Positions 52,602 to 62,837 of a DNA stretch of 64,000 bases are shown piece after piece. Both the position numbers and the translations under genes were made by a program. Position 1 is the first letter of the stretch. The number at the start of each line of letters is the position of its first letter. This stretch comes from Hansfordia pulvinata (taxonomy: Eukaryota > Ascomycota > Sordariomycetes > Xylariales): NCBI GenBank assembly GCA_006538405.1, contig BJKQ01000005.1, positions 434,001 through 498,000 on the forward strand. The letters run 5' to 3'. Below the pieces are notes generated by a model. That model saw only the letters and a list, made by a program, of their open reading frames with translations, was not told the DNA's origin and made no database searches.

Positions 52602-52665
52602 TCAGTTTTCCCTAAGCAACGCAAGGCTCACACCACACCACCACCACCACCACCACCACCGCCGC

Positions 52666-52717
<52 letters not shown>

Positions 52718-55700
52718 TACCCTCACCGGGCCCCCGCGCAGGCGAACTCGCCCCGGAGGAGCCACCGCTGCCGGCGGCCTCGCGGCCCAGGCTCTCGATC
52801 GACTCGACCATGGCGAGCACGCGGGTGCGGGGCGCGGGCCGCTCGAGCCGCACCGCCTCGGCGGACACCACGTCCGCCTCGCTGTGGGCGTCCGTCAGCC
52901 CCGTCGACGACAGCGCCGACGGCTGCGCGTCCCGCATCGCCCCGAGCTCTCGGCCCAGCCGGTCGCCGTCCTCCTCCTCCGCCTCCTCCTCCTCGCGCTG
53001 TTCCTGGCGGGGCCTGCTGTGGCGCCGCTGCTGCCGCTGCTGCCGCTGCTGCTGCTGTAGGAGGCCGGCGCCGCCGCCGTTGACGTCGTCCTCGTCGTCC
53101 GTGTCTTCGTAGTCTCGTATCGCTGCTTGCTGGGGGCCGGCTGCGACCGCGGCGGCGGCGGGGACGACGTCGGAGGCCGGGAGGAGGGCTCGAGCGGTGG
53201 TGGGTCGGACCCGGGGCGCGTCTCGCTCGTCGCCCTGCTGCTGCTGCTGATGCTGCTGCTGGCCTGGACGCAGGGAGCGGCTGCCGTCGTCGTCGTCGTC
53301 ATCATCGGTACTGTCATCCTCGTCGTCCTCGTCTCCCGGGTTGACCAGCACGCCGCTGAGCCCGTCGTCGATGGACGGCTTGCCGTTGACCACGCGCAGC
53401 GGCTCCTTGGGCACCGTGAACATGACCTGGACCAGGCGGCGCTCGACCGCCCTCTCAATGTCCCAGTCCTCCTCGTCCGCGGCGGTGGCGGCGGCGGCGT
53501 TGTAGCCGCCGTAGCCGTAGCCGTCCCCGCCGCCACCGCTGCTGCTAGCCCCGCTGAACGTGCGAGCGGCCCCAATGTCCCCCCACCGCCGCCGCCGAGA
53601 CCGCCGAGACCGCTCTCCCAGCGGTGCTGCTGCTGCTGCCGCTCGTCCTCCTCCCAGGCGCCCCTGCCGCCCTTGCGGCGCAGCAACCCGCCGGCCGCCA
53701 TGCCGCCGAGGGCCCCCCCGGCGAAGCCCCTCCGGCTGGCGGCGCCGGCGCCGGCGCCGTCGAACAAGTCGGTCCCCTCGGCCACGGCGGCCGCGAAGCT
53801 GTCGCGCAGCGGGCTGTAGTCGCTCCCCGGAGGCGACGGGCTGGGCGAGGGCCCGCTGAAGACGCGCTTGAGGCTGCCGAGCCAGCCGCTGCGCCGCTGG
53901 GGCTTGGACTTGCTGGGGCTGCCGGGCGGCTCCTCGGATACTGCTGCTGCTGCAGCTGCTCCCGGGTAGGCGAGGAGGGGGAGGGGGGCGATGAGGTGGA
54001 AGACAAGGGGAGCACGGCGGCGCCACCACCACCACTGCCAACCCCCCTTCCTCGCTGCTCGGCCTCCCACCGCCGCCGCCGCCGTGCAGGAGCAGGAAGG
54101 GCCCCTCGTTCTGCAGGGCCTGGAAGCTGGTCCGCGCCGTGTTGTAGCTCGGCGCGCCCCCGCTCGAGGCCCCGCTCCGCGACGACGCCGCGCCGTCCCG
54201 GCTGTCCGCCGTGCCGCCCCGGCCCTCGGCCAGCGCCGCCGCCGCGGCCGCGGCCGCCGTCGCCAGCCCCCGAACCCGCCGCGCGCGAGCGCGTCGCGCA
54301 CCGAGCCCGAGGAGCGCGTCATCGTCGTCGTCACCGCTCCGCCTCCTCCGAGGTTGCTGCGGTTCGACTCGGAGATGTTGCTGCCCGTGCGCAGCGAGTT
54401 GCTGCCGTCGTCGGCGTTGCCGCCGCCGCCGCCGCCGCCAAAGTACGCGCCCAGGATGGACGAGCGAGCGGACCGCCCGCTCTTGCGCCTCGTCGGGGAT
54501 CCGCGGCCCCCGTTGTTGTTGTTGTTGTTGTTGTTGTTGCTGCTGCTGTTGTTTCTGGAGAGGGCTGCCGTTCCCGCCGTTGGCGATCGGGGTGGTTGGT
54601 GTTGTTGGAGCTGGTGCTGGTGGTGGCGGCTCGAGAGCAGCGCGTCCGCGGCGTCCACGTCCGTCATCCAGTCCTGCACCTCGGGGTCCGTCGTGCGCTG
54701 CTGCTGCTGCTGCTGCTCCCGGGAAGGGTACACGGGGTCGGCGGTGGGCGAGCGTGGCGGCGGCGCCACCACCACTGCCGCCCCTTGCTGGCTAGGGGGA
54801 GGGAAGGAGATGTGTCGTTGTTGTTGTTGCTGCTGGTCGGTGGTGGTGGTGGTGGTGTTGGTGGGCGTGGCAAAGGGGTCCGCGTCGTCGGGGCTCGGGC
54901 TTAGGGCGGCGCCGGCTAGGTCGCCGTCGCCGTCGCCGTCGCCGTGGCTGTAGCGGCCGTAGTGGGGGTCATGGTAGTGATGGTCGGGGTCGTGGAGTAG
55001 GTGGTGGCTGTGGTGGTGGTGGTGCACGGGCGCGTCCTCGTCGGCCTCGTAGATGGGGTGGATGAGGCCCGGGCTGCGCGAGTTGCTCGAGGGCGTGTCG
55101 TAGTTGCTGCTGCTGCCCGGCGGCGTGGGCGAGTACTGCCCGCCCCCGCCCCCGCCTCCGCCTCCGCCCCGGGGCGACGAGCGGGATCCCCGCCCCGCCC
55201 CGCCGCCGCCGCCGCCGCCGCCGCGGAGGTGCTCGTACGCGACGGACCGCTGCCCCCCGCCCCGGTGGTTATTATTATTATAGTGCTGGCCGCCGCCGCT
55301 GTTGCCGTACGGGTCCGGCCCCCCGCGTACCAGGGGAACACGCCCCGGCCACTGCTGCCACCGCCCCGGCGCCGCTCGACCATGACGTCGTCGTCGTCCT
55401 GGATGAACTGCGAGTTGTCCTGCGCCAGCGCCTGCAGCGCCGAGTCGCGGATGATGCGCTTGTCGGCCCGCCGCCGCCGCCGCCGGCACCACGCGCCCGC
55501 CGCCACCGCCGCCGCCAGCAGCGCCAGGATGCCCAGCCCCAGCCCCAGCCCGAGGCCCAGCTGCTTGGCCTTGTCGTCGCCGATGGTGCCGCCGCCCGGT
55601 GGTGCCTCGTTGCTGCCGCCCTGGCCCTGGCCCGGGCCTCCGTCCCCGCTCGCCGCCGGGTTCGTGTAGTCGTCGGACCAGCTGAAGGAGGTCAGGTTGA

Positions 55701-57246
55701 GGAACCTGGGGCTTGATGCCGCCGCCGCCGCTGTTGCTCCCTCTTGTCGTCGCCGCTTGCTCGTCGCCGCCCCGGTCCCGATCTCGTAACCCCCGTACAC
55801 CATCATGACGTTGCCGGGAAGCAGCGCCGCGCCGTGCCCGTACACGCCTGCGCCGGCGCCGCCGCCATCGGGCTGCGCCTCCGCCGGCGGCACGGTCCAC
55901 TGCCAGTCGCCGTCGCCGCCGTAGCCGGCGCCGAGCTGCAGCACCGCCAGCTGGGGCTGCGCCGCCTGGCCCAGGTCGCCGACCCAGCCGCCCAGCACCA
56001 CCAGCGCGCCGCCGTCCTCGGTCAGCACCGCCGTGTGCCCGGACCGGCTGTCGATCGGGTCCGGCGTGCTGCTACTGCTGCTGCCGCCGCCGCTCCTCCT
56101 CTTCATCTTCTCTTTCTTGACCTCCGCCGAGTCGCCGTCGTCCTCATCGTCCGCAGCACTACCACCAGAGCTCACCGTGGCAATGTCGGACACAAACGCC
56201 CAGCTCTCCTCCGGCAGGCTCCACAGCGCCACGGTGCTCATGTTGACAAACGCACGCTGCGTGTGGCCCCCAATCATGACGTAGTTGACCTGCTGGGTCA
56301 CCACGGCAGCCGCCGGGTCCGAGGAGCCAGTGTGGTTGGCGATGGACGACGAGAGGCCCGTCAGCGTGAAGCCGGCCTCGGCCACGGGCGGGCCTTTGCT
56401 CGCCACGGGCTCGATCGCGTAGCCGCCGCCGCCGCCGCCGCCGCCCGCGTCTTCTCCTCCTCCCTCCTGCGGGGAGAGCCTCAGCATCTGGTTCGAGTAG
56501 GTCGCGCCGGACTGCTGCTGCTGCTGCGCTGAGCTGTCGTCGTCGTCATTCTCGTCTTTGTTGCTGCTACTACTACTGTCGGCGGACTTGGTCTTTTTCG
56601 GGCACATGCCGCCGTACACGTACACGGTGGCCTTGTCCATCTGCGGGCCCAGCACGGCCGAGAAGCTCAGGCTGCTGCCCAGGAACCCGGGCCCCATGTC
56701 GACGTCCTCGGCCGTGGTGTTGTCCTTGATCCACCCGCCGCCGCCGCCGCCGCCGCCGCCCGCGGTCCCGTCGTCCGGGTCGGTGGTCGCGGAGGAGGGG
56801 TTGAACCGCCAGACCCCGGCGCTGCTCGGCGAGGAGCAGTCCCCGGCGTAGGCGACGAGGGTGCCATTGTCGGCGAGGGAGGCGCTGAACGCGGTTGTTG
56901 TCGTCGTCGTTGTCGTCGTCGTCGTGGTCGTTTTCTTCTGGCCGCCGCCGCTCCTCGCGCTCAGGAACGGGAGGTCGGACGAGATGGTCTGCAGGGCCGC
57001 CGAGGCGCCCTTGACGGTCGAGGATATGTCCAGGGACAGCAGGTCCACGGTGTCGCCCCTCGGGGAGAAGATGTAGGCGGTGCCCGAGGAGACGTTCTGC
57101 TGCAGGGGCACGGTGTTGGATTCGGGGAGGAGGATGGTCGTCGGTATGTAGGGCAGAGTCTGCCCCGCCGCTGCCGCCGCCGCCGCCGCCGCCGCCGTCG
57201 ACAGTAGCATCGCGGACAGCGGCCCGGTCCTAGAGCTAGAAGGCAT
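52602..57246 (-). CDS. Large kelch-repeat (beta-propeller) type I membrane protein, about five frameshifts in this sequence
   Basis: The start MPSSSRTG at 57246 opens a signal peptide (residues about 1-28, Ala-rich). The ectodomain to about residue 555 holds kelch-type blades: VYVYGGMCP (about 207), QVNYVMIGGHTQRAFVN (about 319), SGHTAVLTEDGGALVVLGGW (about 399) and YGHGAALLPGNVMMVYGGYE (about 467), interrupted by Thr, Gly, Asp and Gln runs. A helix at about 560-583 followed by CRRRRRR anchors it. The cytosolic part is very low complexity, then ends in an ordered block, EEDWDIERAVERRLVQVMFT followed by VPKEPLRVVN. The reading frame changes at C6 55319-55324, C5 54267-54271, C6 54042-54047, about 53936-53942, and C6 53579-53584. 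One extra base at each gives a single continuous protein of about 1549 residues. A cell-wall or polarity role is inferred from architecture only. The terminal poly-Gly region makes the exact stop uncertain. Confidence 0.75.
52637..52718. repeat. CAC/CCG trinucleotide repeats at the kelch gene 3' end
   Basis: CAC units (52637-52660) followed by about 19 CCG units (52661-52718). On the minus strand they read as the poly-Gly and poly-Trp tail of the kelch frame, so the real stop may lie before or within this repeat. Confidence 0.85.
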
Positions 57247-59089
57247 CTCGGTGTCTCAGCCCTGGGAACAGAGCATGGCCCCGCGCGTGCGCACACACAG
57301 CAGAGCAAGCTTTAGCGCATGTGCGGCTAGAGGGCGACCGCGCTCTCGAGAGGGGTGGTGGGAGAAGCAGCTCGCTGGCAGGAACGGGCAGATCTGTGCT
57401 CTGGAATCTAGCTCCAAGTAGGTAGGTAGGTAGTGGCCCGGTCTCGCCGGCGGTGGGCAAGGAATGCAATGCCCGAGCTGCTGCTGCAAGTGTGTGAGAG
57501 TGAGAGAGACAGAGAGGAAGCTAATGGAGGGGAGGGGAGGGACAGCGAAGGGCCCAAGCTGCGTGGGTGGGCAGTTGAAGCTCGGCGGCGTGGGCCTTGA
57601 GCTATGGCGGGGGGCGATGCGGCGGGCGTTGAGGAATGTCCGGGTCTGTGCAGGGGCGAGCCGGGGGTCGTTGCGCAAGGCCCTGCTTATTTAACGGGTG
57701 TCGAGTCAAGGCGAGAGAGTGTCTGTGTGCGTTGTCTGCGTGTGTGAGAGTTGAGAGATGGACAGCCGAATGACGAGAGTTGTAGCTTTTGGCAAAGACT
57801 TGTAATGTCCCCAGAAGGAGGAGGAGGAGGGTTGCAGGACTCTACGAGTAGAGATAGATGCGTTACACGAATCGGACGGCAGGGACGGGAATGGGATATT
57901 GTTAGGACGAACGGGAGGCCAACATGCATGGCGAGGCCGCGCTGCTGCTGCTGCTGCTGCTGCACGGGAACGAACCCTGGCTACGAGAACTCGTATCACA
58001 TGCGGCACGCACTGCTCTCGCTTGCTCCCGACACAGTCACTGTTACTACGCGTAGTTACTTGTAGTACTACTGAGGTTCACAGGGAGCCTTGCCATCTAC
58101 GGGCGGCAACACACTCATCACTCGCCTCGTACGAGTGTCCGTACTGAGTCCCGTATGAGGACAAACAAGCAGCCCGCGTCCGCACCCGCAGCAGTGAAAA
58201 ATGCGCCGGCCTGGTCGAGATGCCGCGCGGCGGGGGCCCCCAGCCATGTCTAGCGCCCATCCCGCCAGCCACACACCGCGGCGACAGTGCCTCTTTTTCT
58301 TTGTTTACGCTCCCTGTTGCGCCGGCAACGCGGTGCGATCGGCGGCGCCGCAGCGTGACGTACTGCATGGCCCATCCCTGCCCTGTCGCCCTGTCTCGCC
58401 GGTACGTCCCGACCAGCCCGGACAGCTAACCGCATGCAGACGGTCTAGAAGCGGGCTGATAAAGTCCTGCCCGAACGGGGGCCAAGTTTAAAGATGGACA
58501 GCCCACTCGTACGAGTAACAATCAAATCTGGACCCGACGAACGAAAGTACGCGTATCGAGCTGGTCCCTGCATGTCGTCAATAATGCGGGCTGCTATCAG
58601 AATGCGCATATCCGTACATGTGCGAAGAAGAAGCGACTTGACCCGCGCACCTATATCGCATCAACTGCTATCCATCGTGACTCGACCTGCGCAAGATTGC
58701 CCATTGTTGCCCAACGGCAGCCTTCCCCTTTTCCACATCAATCTCTCCTTGCCTCCCCATTATCTCGTCGCACATATGACTACCGAAATGTGCTACCCGT
58801 AGCGTTGCCACTTTCTGTGTTGCCACTGTCCCTGTCACAGAGTCTTTCCTCGTTGCCCTCGTTACGAGTGGCAGGGTCAGGCATCGGGCTCACGCAATCA
58901 CCATTGAGGCTCCTGACTGTTCGAGATGGCGCTGCGCAACGAGTCCCCGAGCTCGTAGCCTTGCAGAACTACCTAAGGATCAATTTCTCTCAGAGCCCCA
59001 GCCGCGTGCGCGAAAGGGGCACGCGGCAAGACGCCAAAGAACGCCCCCATCACATCTGCAGCCCCCCCCCCCCCCCCCTCCGCAACAGC
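57247..59089. other. Upstream region of the kelch gene and 3' flank of the 589-residue gene
   Basis: Both neighbours are on the minus strand. It contains four tandem TAGG units (57419-57433), a CTG repeat (57941-57963), ACGAGTA-type sites at 57842, 58127 and 58507, and a C15-16 run near 59064. No gene supported. Confidence 0.6.
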
Positions 59090-60859
59090 CTACGCAGACC
59101 GCCCAATTCTGTCCTCGCCGTAATGCCGGGCCACGACGTCGCGGTAGACGGCCAGCTCCTTCTCCAGCCGGTCCACCTTGACTCGGAGGCTATGGGCGCT
59201 CTCGCCTTCGCCTTCGCTCTTGCCCCTGCTCTGGCCCACTGCTGTCGCCGCCGTCGCCTCGCGATGAGCCGCTGACATTTCCTCGGCTTGCTCTGTTGGC
59301 TCAATAGTCCCGGCGCCAGCCCCGGCGGCGCGCTCGTAAGCCGCTGCGATGGCCCGCTGCCTCTCGGCCTCGGCCCGCTGCAGCTCCAGCCTGCGGTCCA
59401 GCGCCGGCGAGGTGCCCGCGGAGGGTGCCGCCTCCGACCGAACGTGAGCAGGCCTGGGCGAGGGCGCGGGTACAGCCACCACCGTTGGCCGTGCCTCCAG
59501 ATCTCGCGCCGGCCACGTGTCCGGCCGCGCCCCGTGCGCCGGCATGACGAAGATGGTGCCTTTTGGCGGGTTGCTGTTCTCGCCGCCTTGTCCTCGCAGC
59601 CGGTAGTAGCGGGTGGGAATATCGACGCCCACGAGACCACGCATGTCGTCGTAGTCGTCGTCGCCCCGGCTTCCCTGTTGTTGCAGGCGAAGCGCATCTC
59701 CGACGACGCCACGGCCCCGGTGGACGGCGTCGCCTGCCGCGTCGGCCGCCTCCTGCGCGTCCAGCGCCGCATGCAGAAAGTCATGAACGCCGTCGCCGGC
59801 GTTGGCAAAGACAGCCCACGGTGGCTGACGACTGTTGTCGCCGTCGCCCTGCGGGTGGTGCTGCTCTTGTCCCGGGCATGTCGTCGACGATAACGATGCT
59901 GGTGACGACGACGACGCATAATTGGGGACCGCCCGCTCGCCAGCCAGCAGGTCCAGGCAGTTGGCGTAGGCAATCTCGAGCTCGTGCATGCGCGCCACCA
60001 GGTGCTGCGTGAAGAGGATCCACTGCCCGACCAGCGTGTCGCCGGCGCCACCCCCGTCCCCGCTCCCGTCCTGGCCGACGGGGGGAATGATGGACAAGAG
60101 CCCGCCCAGCGCCGAGAACTCGTGATCGAGGCGCTCCAGGCACTCGTTGGCGTGCAGCAGGAGCGTGGCGTGCGACTCGAAATGGCGTTGCTGCTGTTCT
60201 TGATCCTGCTCGTCCGACGACATTGATGAAGACGACGACGGAAGCAGCAGCTCGTCTAGCGGGCAGTGAAACCGCACGCCGCCCGTGTCGCTGTTCGATC
60301 GAACTAGGTTGGCCAGGCTATTGAGGGGCCGCCGGTGTGCCGGATCTAGGGTATCGTAGGGTACTCGCAGGTTGTTGAGCCAGTCAAAGGCCTCGTCGGC
60401 GGCGAAGCGAGCGCCGCGCTTCCCCTTCCTGCTGCTGTTGTTCTTGGTCTTGTTCTCGTTGTCGACCTCGGCCGCCGCTCCCTCCCGGCATGGGCTCACC
60501 TGCGAGATGAGGGCGGCCAGCGACTGCGCGTGCTGCTTGAGCGCCAGCAGCGTCGGCGGGCGTCCCGGGGTCGACAGATAGCTGCAGTTGACGTGCTCGA
60601 GCATGGCGCGGTCGGTATTGCGATCGCCGTCGCCGTCGCCGCCGCCGCCGCCGTTCAGCAAGAGGTGGTTGCTGGCGTACGGGAGGGCCCAGTGGTTGGC
60701 TCGGACGTAGCCCGCCTGGCCGTCGTGGACCTCTACGATGAGGGGTGACTGTTCTGTAGCTGGCATAATCGCGGGGGGTTTCTCTGTCTTGCTACCGTTG
60801 GGCAGACGCATTTCCCCGGGGAAGAATGAACACGACGCCGGGTCCTTGTTGTCCCTCAT
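59090..60859 (-). CDS. Unrecognised 589-residue protein with C-terminal coiled coil
   Basis: Single uninterrupted frame. I do not recognise the family. The N-terminal 200 residues contain well-ordered stretches (PLIVEVHDGQAGYVRANHW, LLALKQHAQSLAALISQV, FDWLNNLRVPYDTLDPAHRR) typical of a folded domain. A predicted helical segment follows (HFESHATLLLHANECLERLD; QHLVARMHELEIAYANCLDL). The middle is low complexity with Asp, Gly, Ser and Gln runs. The C-terminus is helical: LDRRLELQRAEAERQRAI, then a heptad coiled coil LRVKVDRLEKELAVYRDVV. No signal peptide, membrane helix or catalytic motif is seen. Start choice is uncertain: the ATG at 60859 gives the longest form, but the one at 60766 (MPATEQSPLIVEV) sits directly before the ordered region and the sequence between them looks like 5' UTR. 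Unlike the adjacent kelch gene it carries no frameshift. Confidence 0.72.
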   Translation of the reverse strand: MRDNKDPASCSFFPGEMRLPNGSKTEKPPAIMPATEQSPLIVEVHDGQAGYVRANHWALPYASNHLLLNGGGGGDGDGDRNTDRAMLEHVNCSYLSTPGRPPTLLALKQHAQSLAALISQVSPCREGAAAEVDNENKTKNNSSRKGKRGARFAADEAFDWLNNLRVPYDTLDPAHRRPLNSLANLVRSNSDTGGVRFHCPLDELLLPSSSSSMSSDEQDQEQQQRHFESHATLLLHANECLERLDHEFSALGGLLSIIPPVGQDGSGDGGGAGDTLVGQWILFTQHLVARMHELEIAYANCLDLLAGERAVPNYASSSSPASLSSTTCPGQEQHHPQGDGDNSRQPPWAVFANAGDGVHDFLHAALDAQEAADAAGDAVHRGRGVVGDALRLQQQGSRGDDDYDDMRGLVGVDIPTRYYRLRGQGGENSNPPKGTIFVMPAHGARPDTWPARDLEARPTVVAVPAPSPRPAHVRSEAAPSAGTSPALDRRLELQRAEAERQRAIAAAYERAAGAGAGTIEPTEQAEEMSAAHREATAATAVGQSRGKSEGEGESAHSLRVKVDRLEKELAVYRDVVARHYGEDRIGRSA

Positions 60860-61417
60860 ATAAAAGCAGCATCTTTTCCTCTTCTGCTGGCTTTCCGTAA
60901 GCGGATCCGGCTCACATCCAGCTTGTTGCCGTTTCCGAGGTCGCTGAGAACAAAGAGGCGTGCGGTATCGACAAAGACCCCGAGACTATGGCTGAGCTTC
61001 TGAGGACAGCTCCTGGTCAGACAAAGCACGCTGGCTAGCTGTCCGCAGCTCCCTAGGTGCCTTGGCCAGCTTCCTCTGTCGCTCGGTCCTGCCGGCCACA
61101 CTGTCACATCGAGCTTTGTCCGGCCACGGCTGTGCTCATACCCCGGAGATGCCGCCCTGGCAGGCATTCTCCAGCATGCTCTGCGGGGTGCTCCATCCTC
61201 GGGTCCTGTCTGTGAGCGGACGAGCACGATCGCCTGTCGGGACCGAGCCCTCCAACTAGGGCGTCAAACGCGGTGTCTTGGCTGCGAGAAAGGGGGAGAC
61301 AAAGAGTCGGGCGTGCCCGAGGAGTGAGGTGACGGACTCGGTCGGGCGATTGGAAAGCGGCGGTGCAGCATCTGCGTGGCGCAGGAGGCCGAAGGGCGGG
61401 ATCGTCTTTCATGGAAC

Positions 61418-61447
61418 CTTACCTAGGTACCTTAGGTACCTTAACCT
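61418..61447. repeat. Overlapping AGGTACCT / CCTAGGTACC palindromes
   Basis: Two to three overlapping copies of the six- to ten-base palindrome family (ACCTAGGTACCTTAGGTACC type). The same family appears at 23318-23333, 40240-40261 and 49613-49632. Confidence 0.75.
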
Positions 61448-62346
61448 AACGAATGTAGTCCCCGGGTCCAGCGTGCGCCCCGGAACTGAGTTTGCTGGCT
61501 GCGGTTGCCCCGAGCGAGCCAGCCTGAGTCCGAGGGCTGCCGGACGCTCCTTCCCACTTGCTGCGTTCTCTTTTTCTCCATGTTTCATTTGGCCACCTTG
61601 TTACATTTAGGCAGTACGAGTACCTACTTGGGTACATCCGATGTCAGCATTATCGACGAGCACAGGCGTGAGGGGGCGGGCCGGGCCAGCGTTGCTACCT
61701 ACCTTAGGGACATGACTACATGTATAGACCACTCCGGAGTCCAGATACCCGACACCAGCGGTGGTCGAGGGACACACGCACGCCCTACAGGCTACAGCTA
61801 TATCCCCAACCCGGTTACTCGTTCGTAGTCCTCCGGCAGTGGTCAGGCGGATGGCCGAGACGCGGCATTTATTTCCGGGCAATGGCCTCGCCCCCCTGGT
61901 ACGGGTACATCAACAACACAGATCGACCCGATACATCGCCACTTGGTATCAACTACTCTCAAGACTCAACAGAGTCAACCCTACGGTATAAGCCGGAAGA
62001 CATAGGCCCCCGCACGCAATCTTCCACCTTGGGCCGGAGCACCGGCGGTCTTTTCCGGCACCACAAGCCGCGTGTGGCAAACGTGGATCGGGCAATAGTG
62101 AAAGAAATGGCCACGGCAGGCCCACGGCCGAGTTGCATCTCGTGTATCGTAGGCCACGCCGATGCATCATGCCACCTCCCAGGTTACTCCCCACAGGCGG
62201 GGAGCATCTGAGTTGCCGGCACGGCTGCAGCTGTGCCTTGGGGAAGGGAAATATCACCCACGGGCCTCCTCTAAGGCATGGGGGCGCCACACTCTGGAGT
62301 CCAGACTAGACGGACATGGATATTTCCCAAGTCAACGACCCAGATG

Positions 62347-62352
62347 TATAAG
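62347..62352 (+). promoter_or_regulatory. Putative TATA box of the secreted peptide gene
   Basis: TATAAG lies about 210 bp before the ATG at 62558. About 30-50 bp downstream is a pyrimidine-rich stretch with CATCACC repeats that resembles a fungal transcription start region. Inferred from position and sequence only. Confidence 0.45.
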
Positions 62353-62557
62353 AAGACTCGACACCCGCTTGTCTAGAAGGGCTCTTTTTCATCACCATCA
62401 CCATCATCAGCTTCAGACACACTCACATCACTTACACCACAATCCTATCCGTCCTCTCCGCTCCACTCTCGAAACCCCCGTGCTGGCCAACTACTCAGTT
62501 GCCAAATTTGACTCTATATTACTACTATTACATATACACTACTCCCAGTCACCAAAA

Positions 62558-62837
62558 ATGCAGGCCTCTCTGTTCGTCATCATCTTCGGTGCCGCCCAGG
62601 CCATCCTCGCGGCTTCCGCCGCCGGAGCCATCGAGGCCGAGAACCCTGTGAGTTTGTCCCTGGCCCCCCCCTTAAGTGATGAAAACCAAGCGGACTGACC
62701 CCCGTCGCATAAAGGCCTTGATGAAACGTGTCACTTGCACACAGGCGGCGGGTATTTGTGGTGAAGAATGCAGGGGGAAGCCCATCTTCGCTAACTATGA
62801 GTGCTATAAAAATTGCATGAAGAGGTATAATTGCTAA
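62558..62837 (+). CDS. Small secreted six-cysteine peptide precursor (70 residues)
   Basis: Two exons, 62558-62647 and 62715-62837, encode 70 residues. Intron 62648-62714 has a GTGAGT donor, a CTGAC branch site at about 62692 and an AAAG acceptor. Residues 1 to about 23 are a clear signal peptide (MQASLFVIIFGAAQAILAAS). A short acidic propeptide (EAENPALM) ends in Lys-Arg, a classic Kex2 processing site at residues 34-35. The predicted mature peptide is 35 residues, basic, with six Cys spaced C-X6-C-X3-C-X10-C-X3-C-X5-C, the last being the C-terminal residue. The two C-X3-C pairs resemble the helical-hairpin (alpha-hairpinin-like) pattern; a CS-alpha-beta defensin is less likely because no C-X-C is present. 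A later acceptor (about 62744) would also keep frame but would drop the Lys-Arg site and leave five Cys, so it is disfavoured. A strong start context (CACCAAAAATG) and upstream TATA support expression. Function is unknown: antimicrobial, signalling or effector roles are all possible. Confidence 0.8.

Larger units (their letters stand above)
60860..62557. other. Upstream region of the 589-residue gene and of the secreted peptide gene
   Basis: The left part is the divergent promoter of the minus-strand gene. At 61418-61447 is a tight run of CCTAGGTACC palindromes and at 61617 an ACGAGTACC motif. The right part (62340-62557) has a TATA-like element and a C/A/T-rich leader for the peptide gene. 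Frames such as 61720-62211 are not protein-like. Confidence 0.6.

Noticed and set aside
53624..54953. Long plus-strand frames opposite the kelch gene
   Set aside because: Val/Ala/Arg or Cys/Pro homopolymer translations of GC-rich repeats on the antisense strand.
52895..55900. 1001-codon minus-strand frame as an independent gene
   Set aside because: Only its parts at about 54270-55320 and 53585-53935 read as natural protein; the ends are shadows of the kelch gene in other frames, so it was merged into that gene.
62745..62837. Alternative short form of the secreted peptide using the CACACAG acceptor
   Set aside because: It removes the Lys-Arg site and the first Cys, leaving five Cys, and lies far from the CTGAC branch site.
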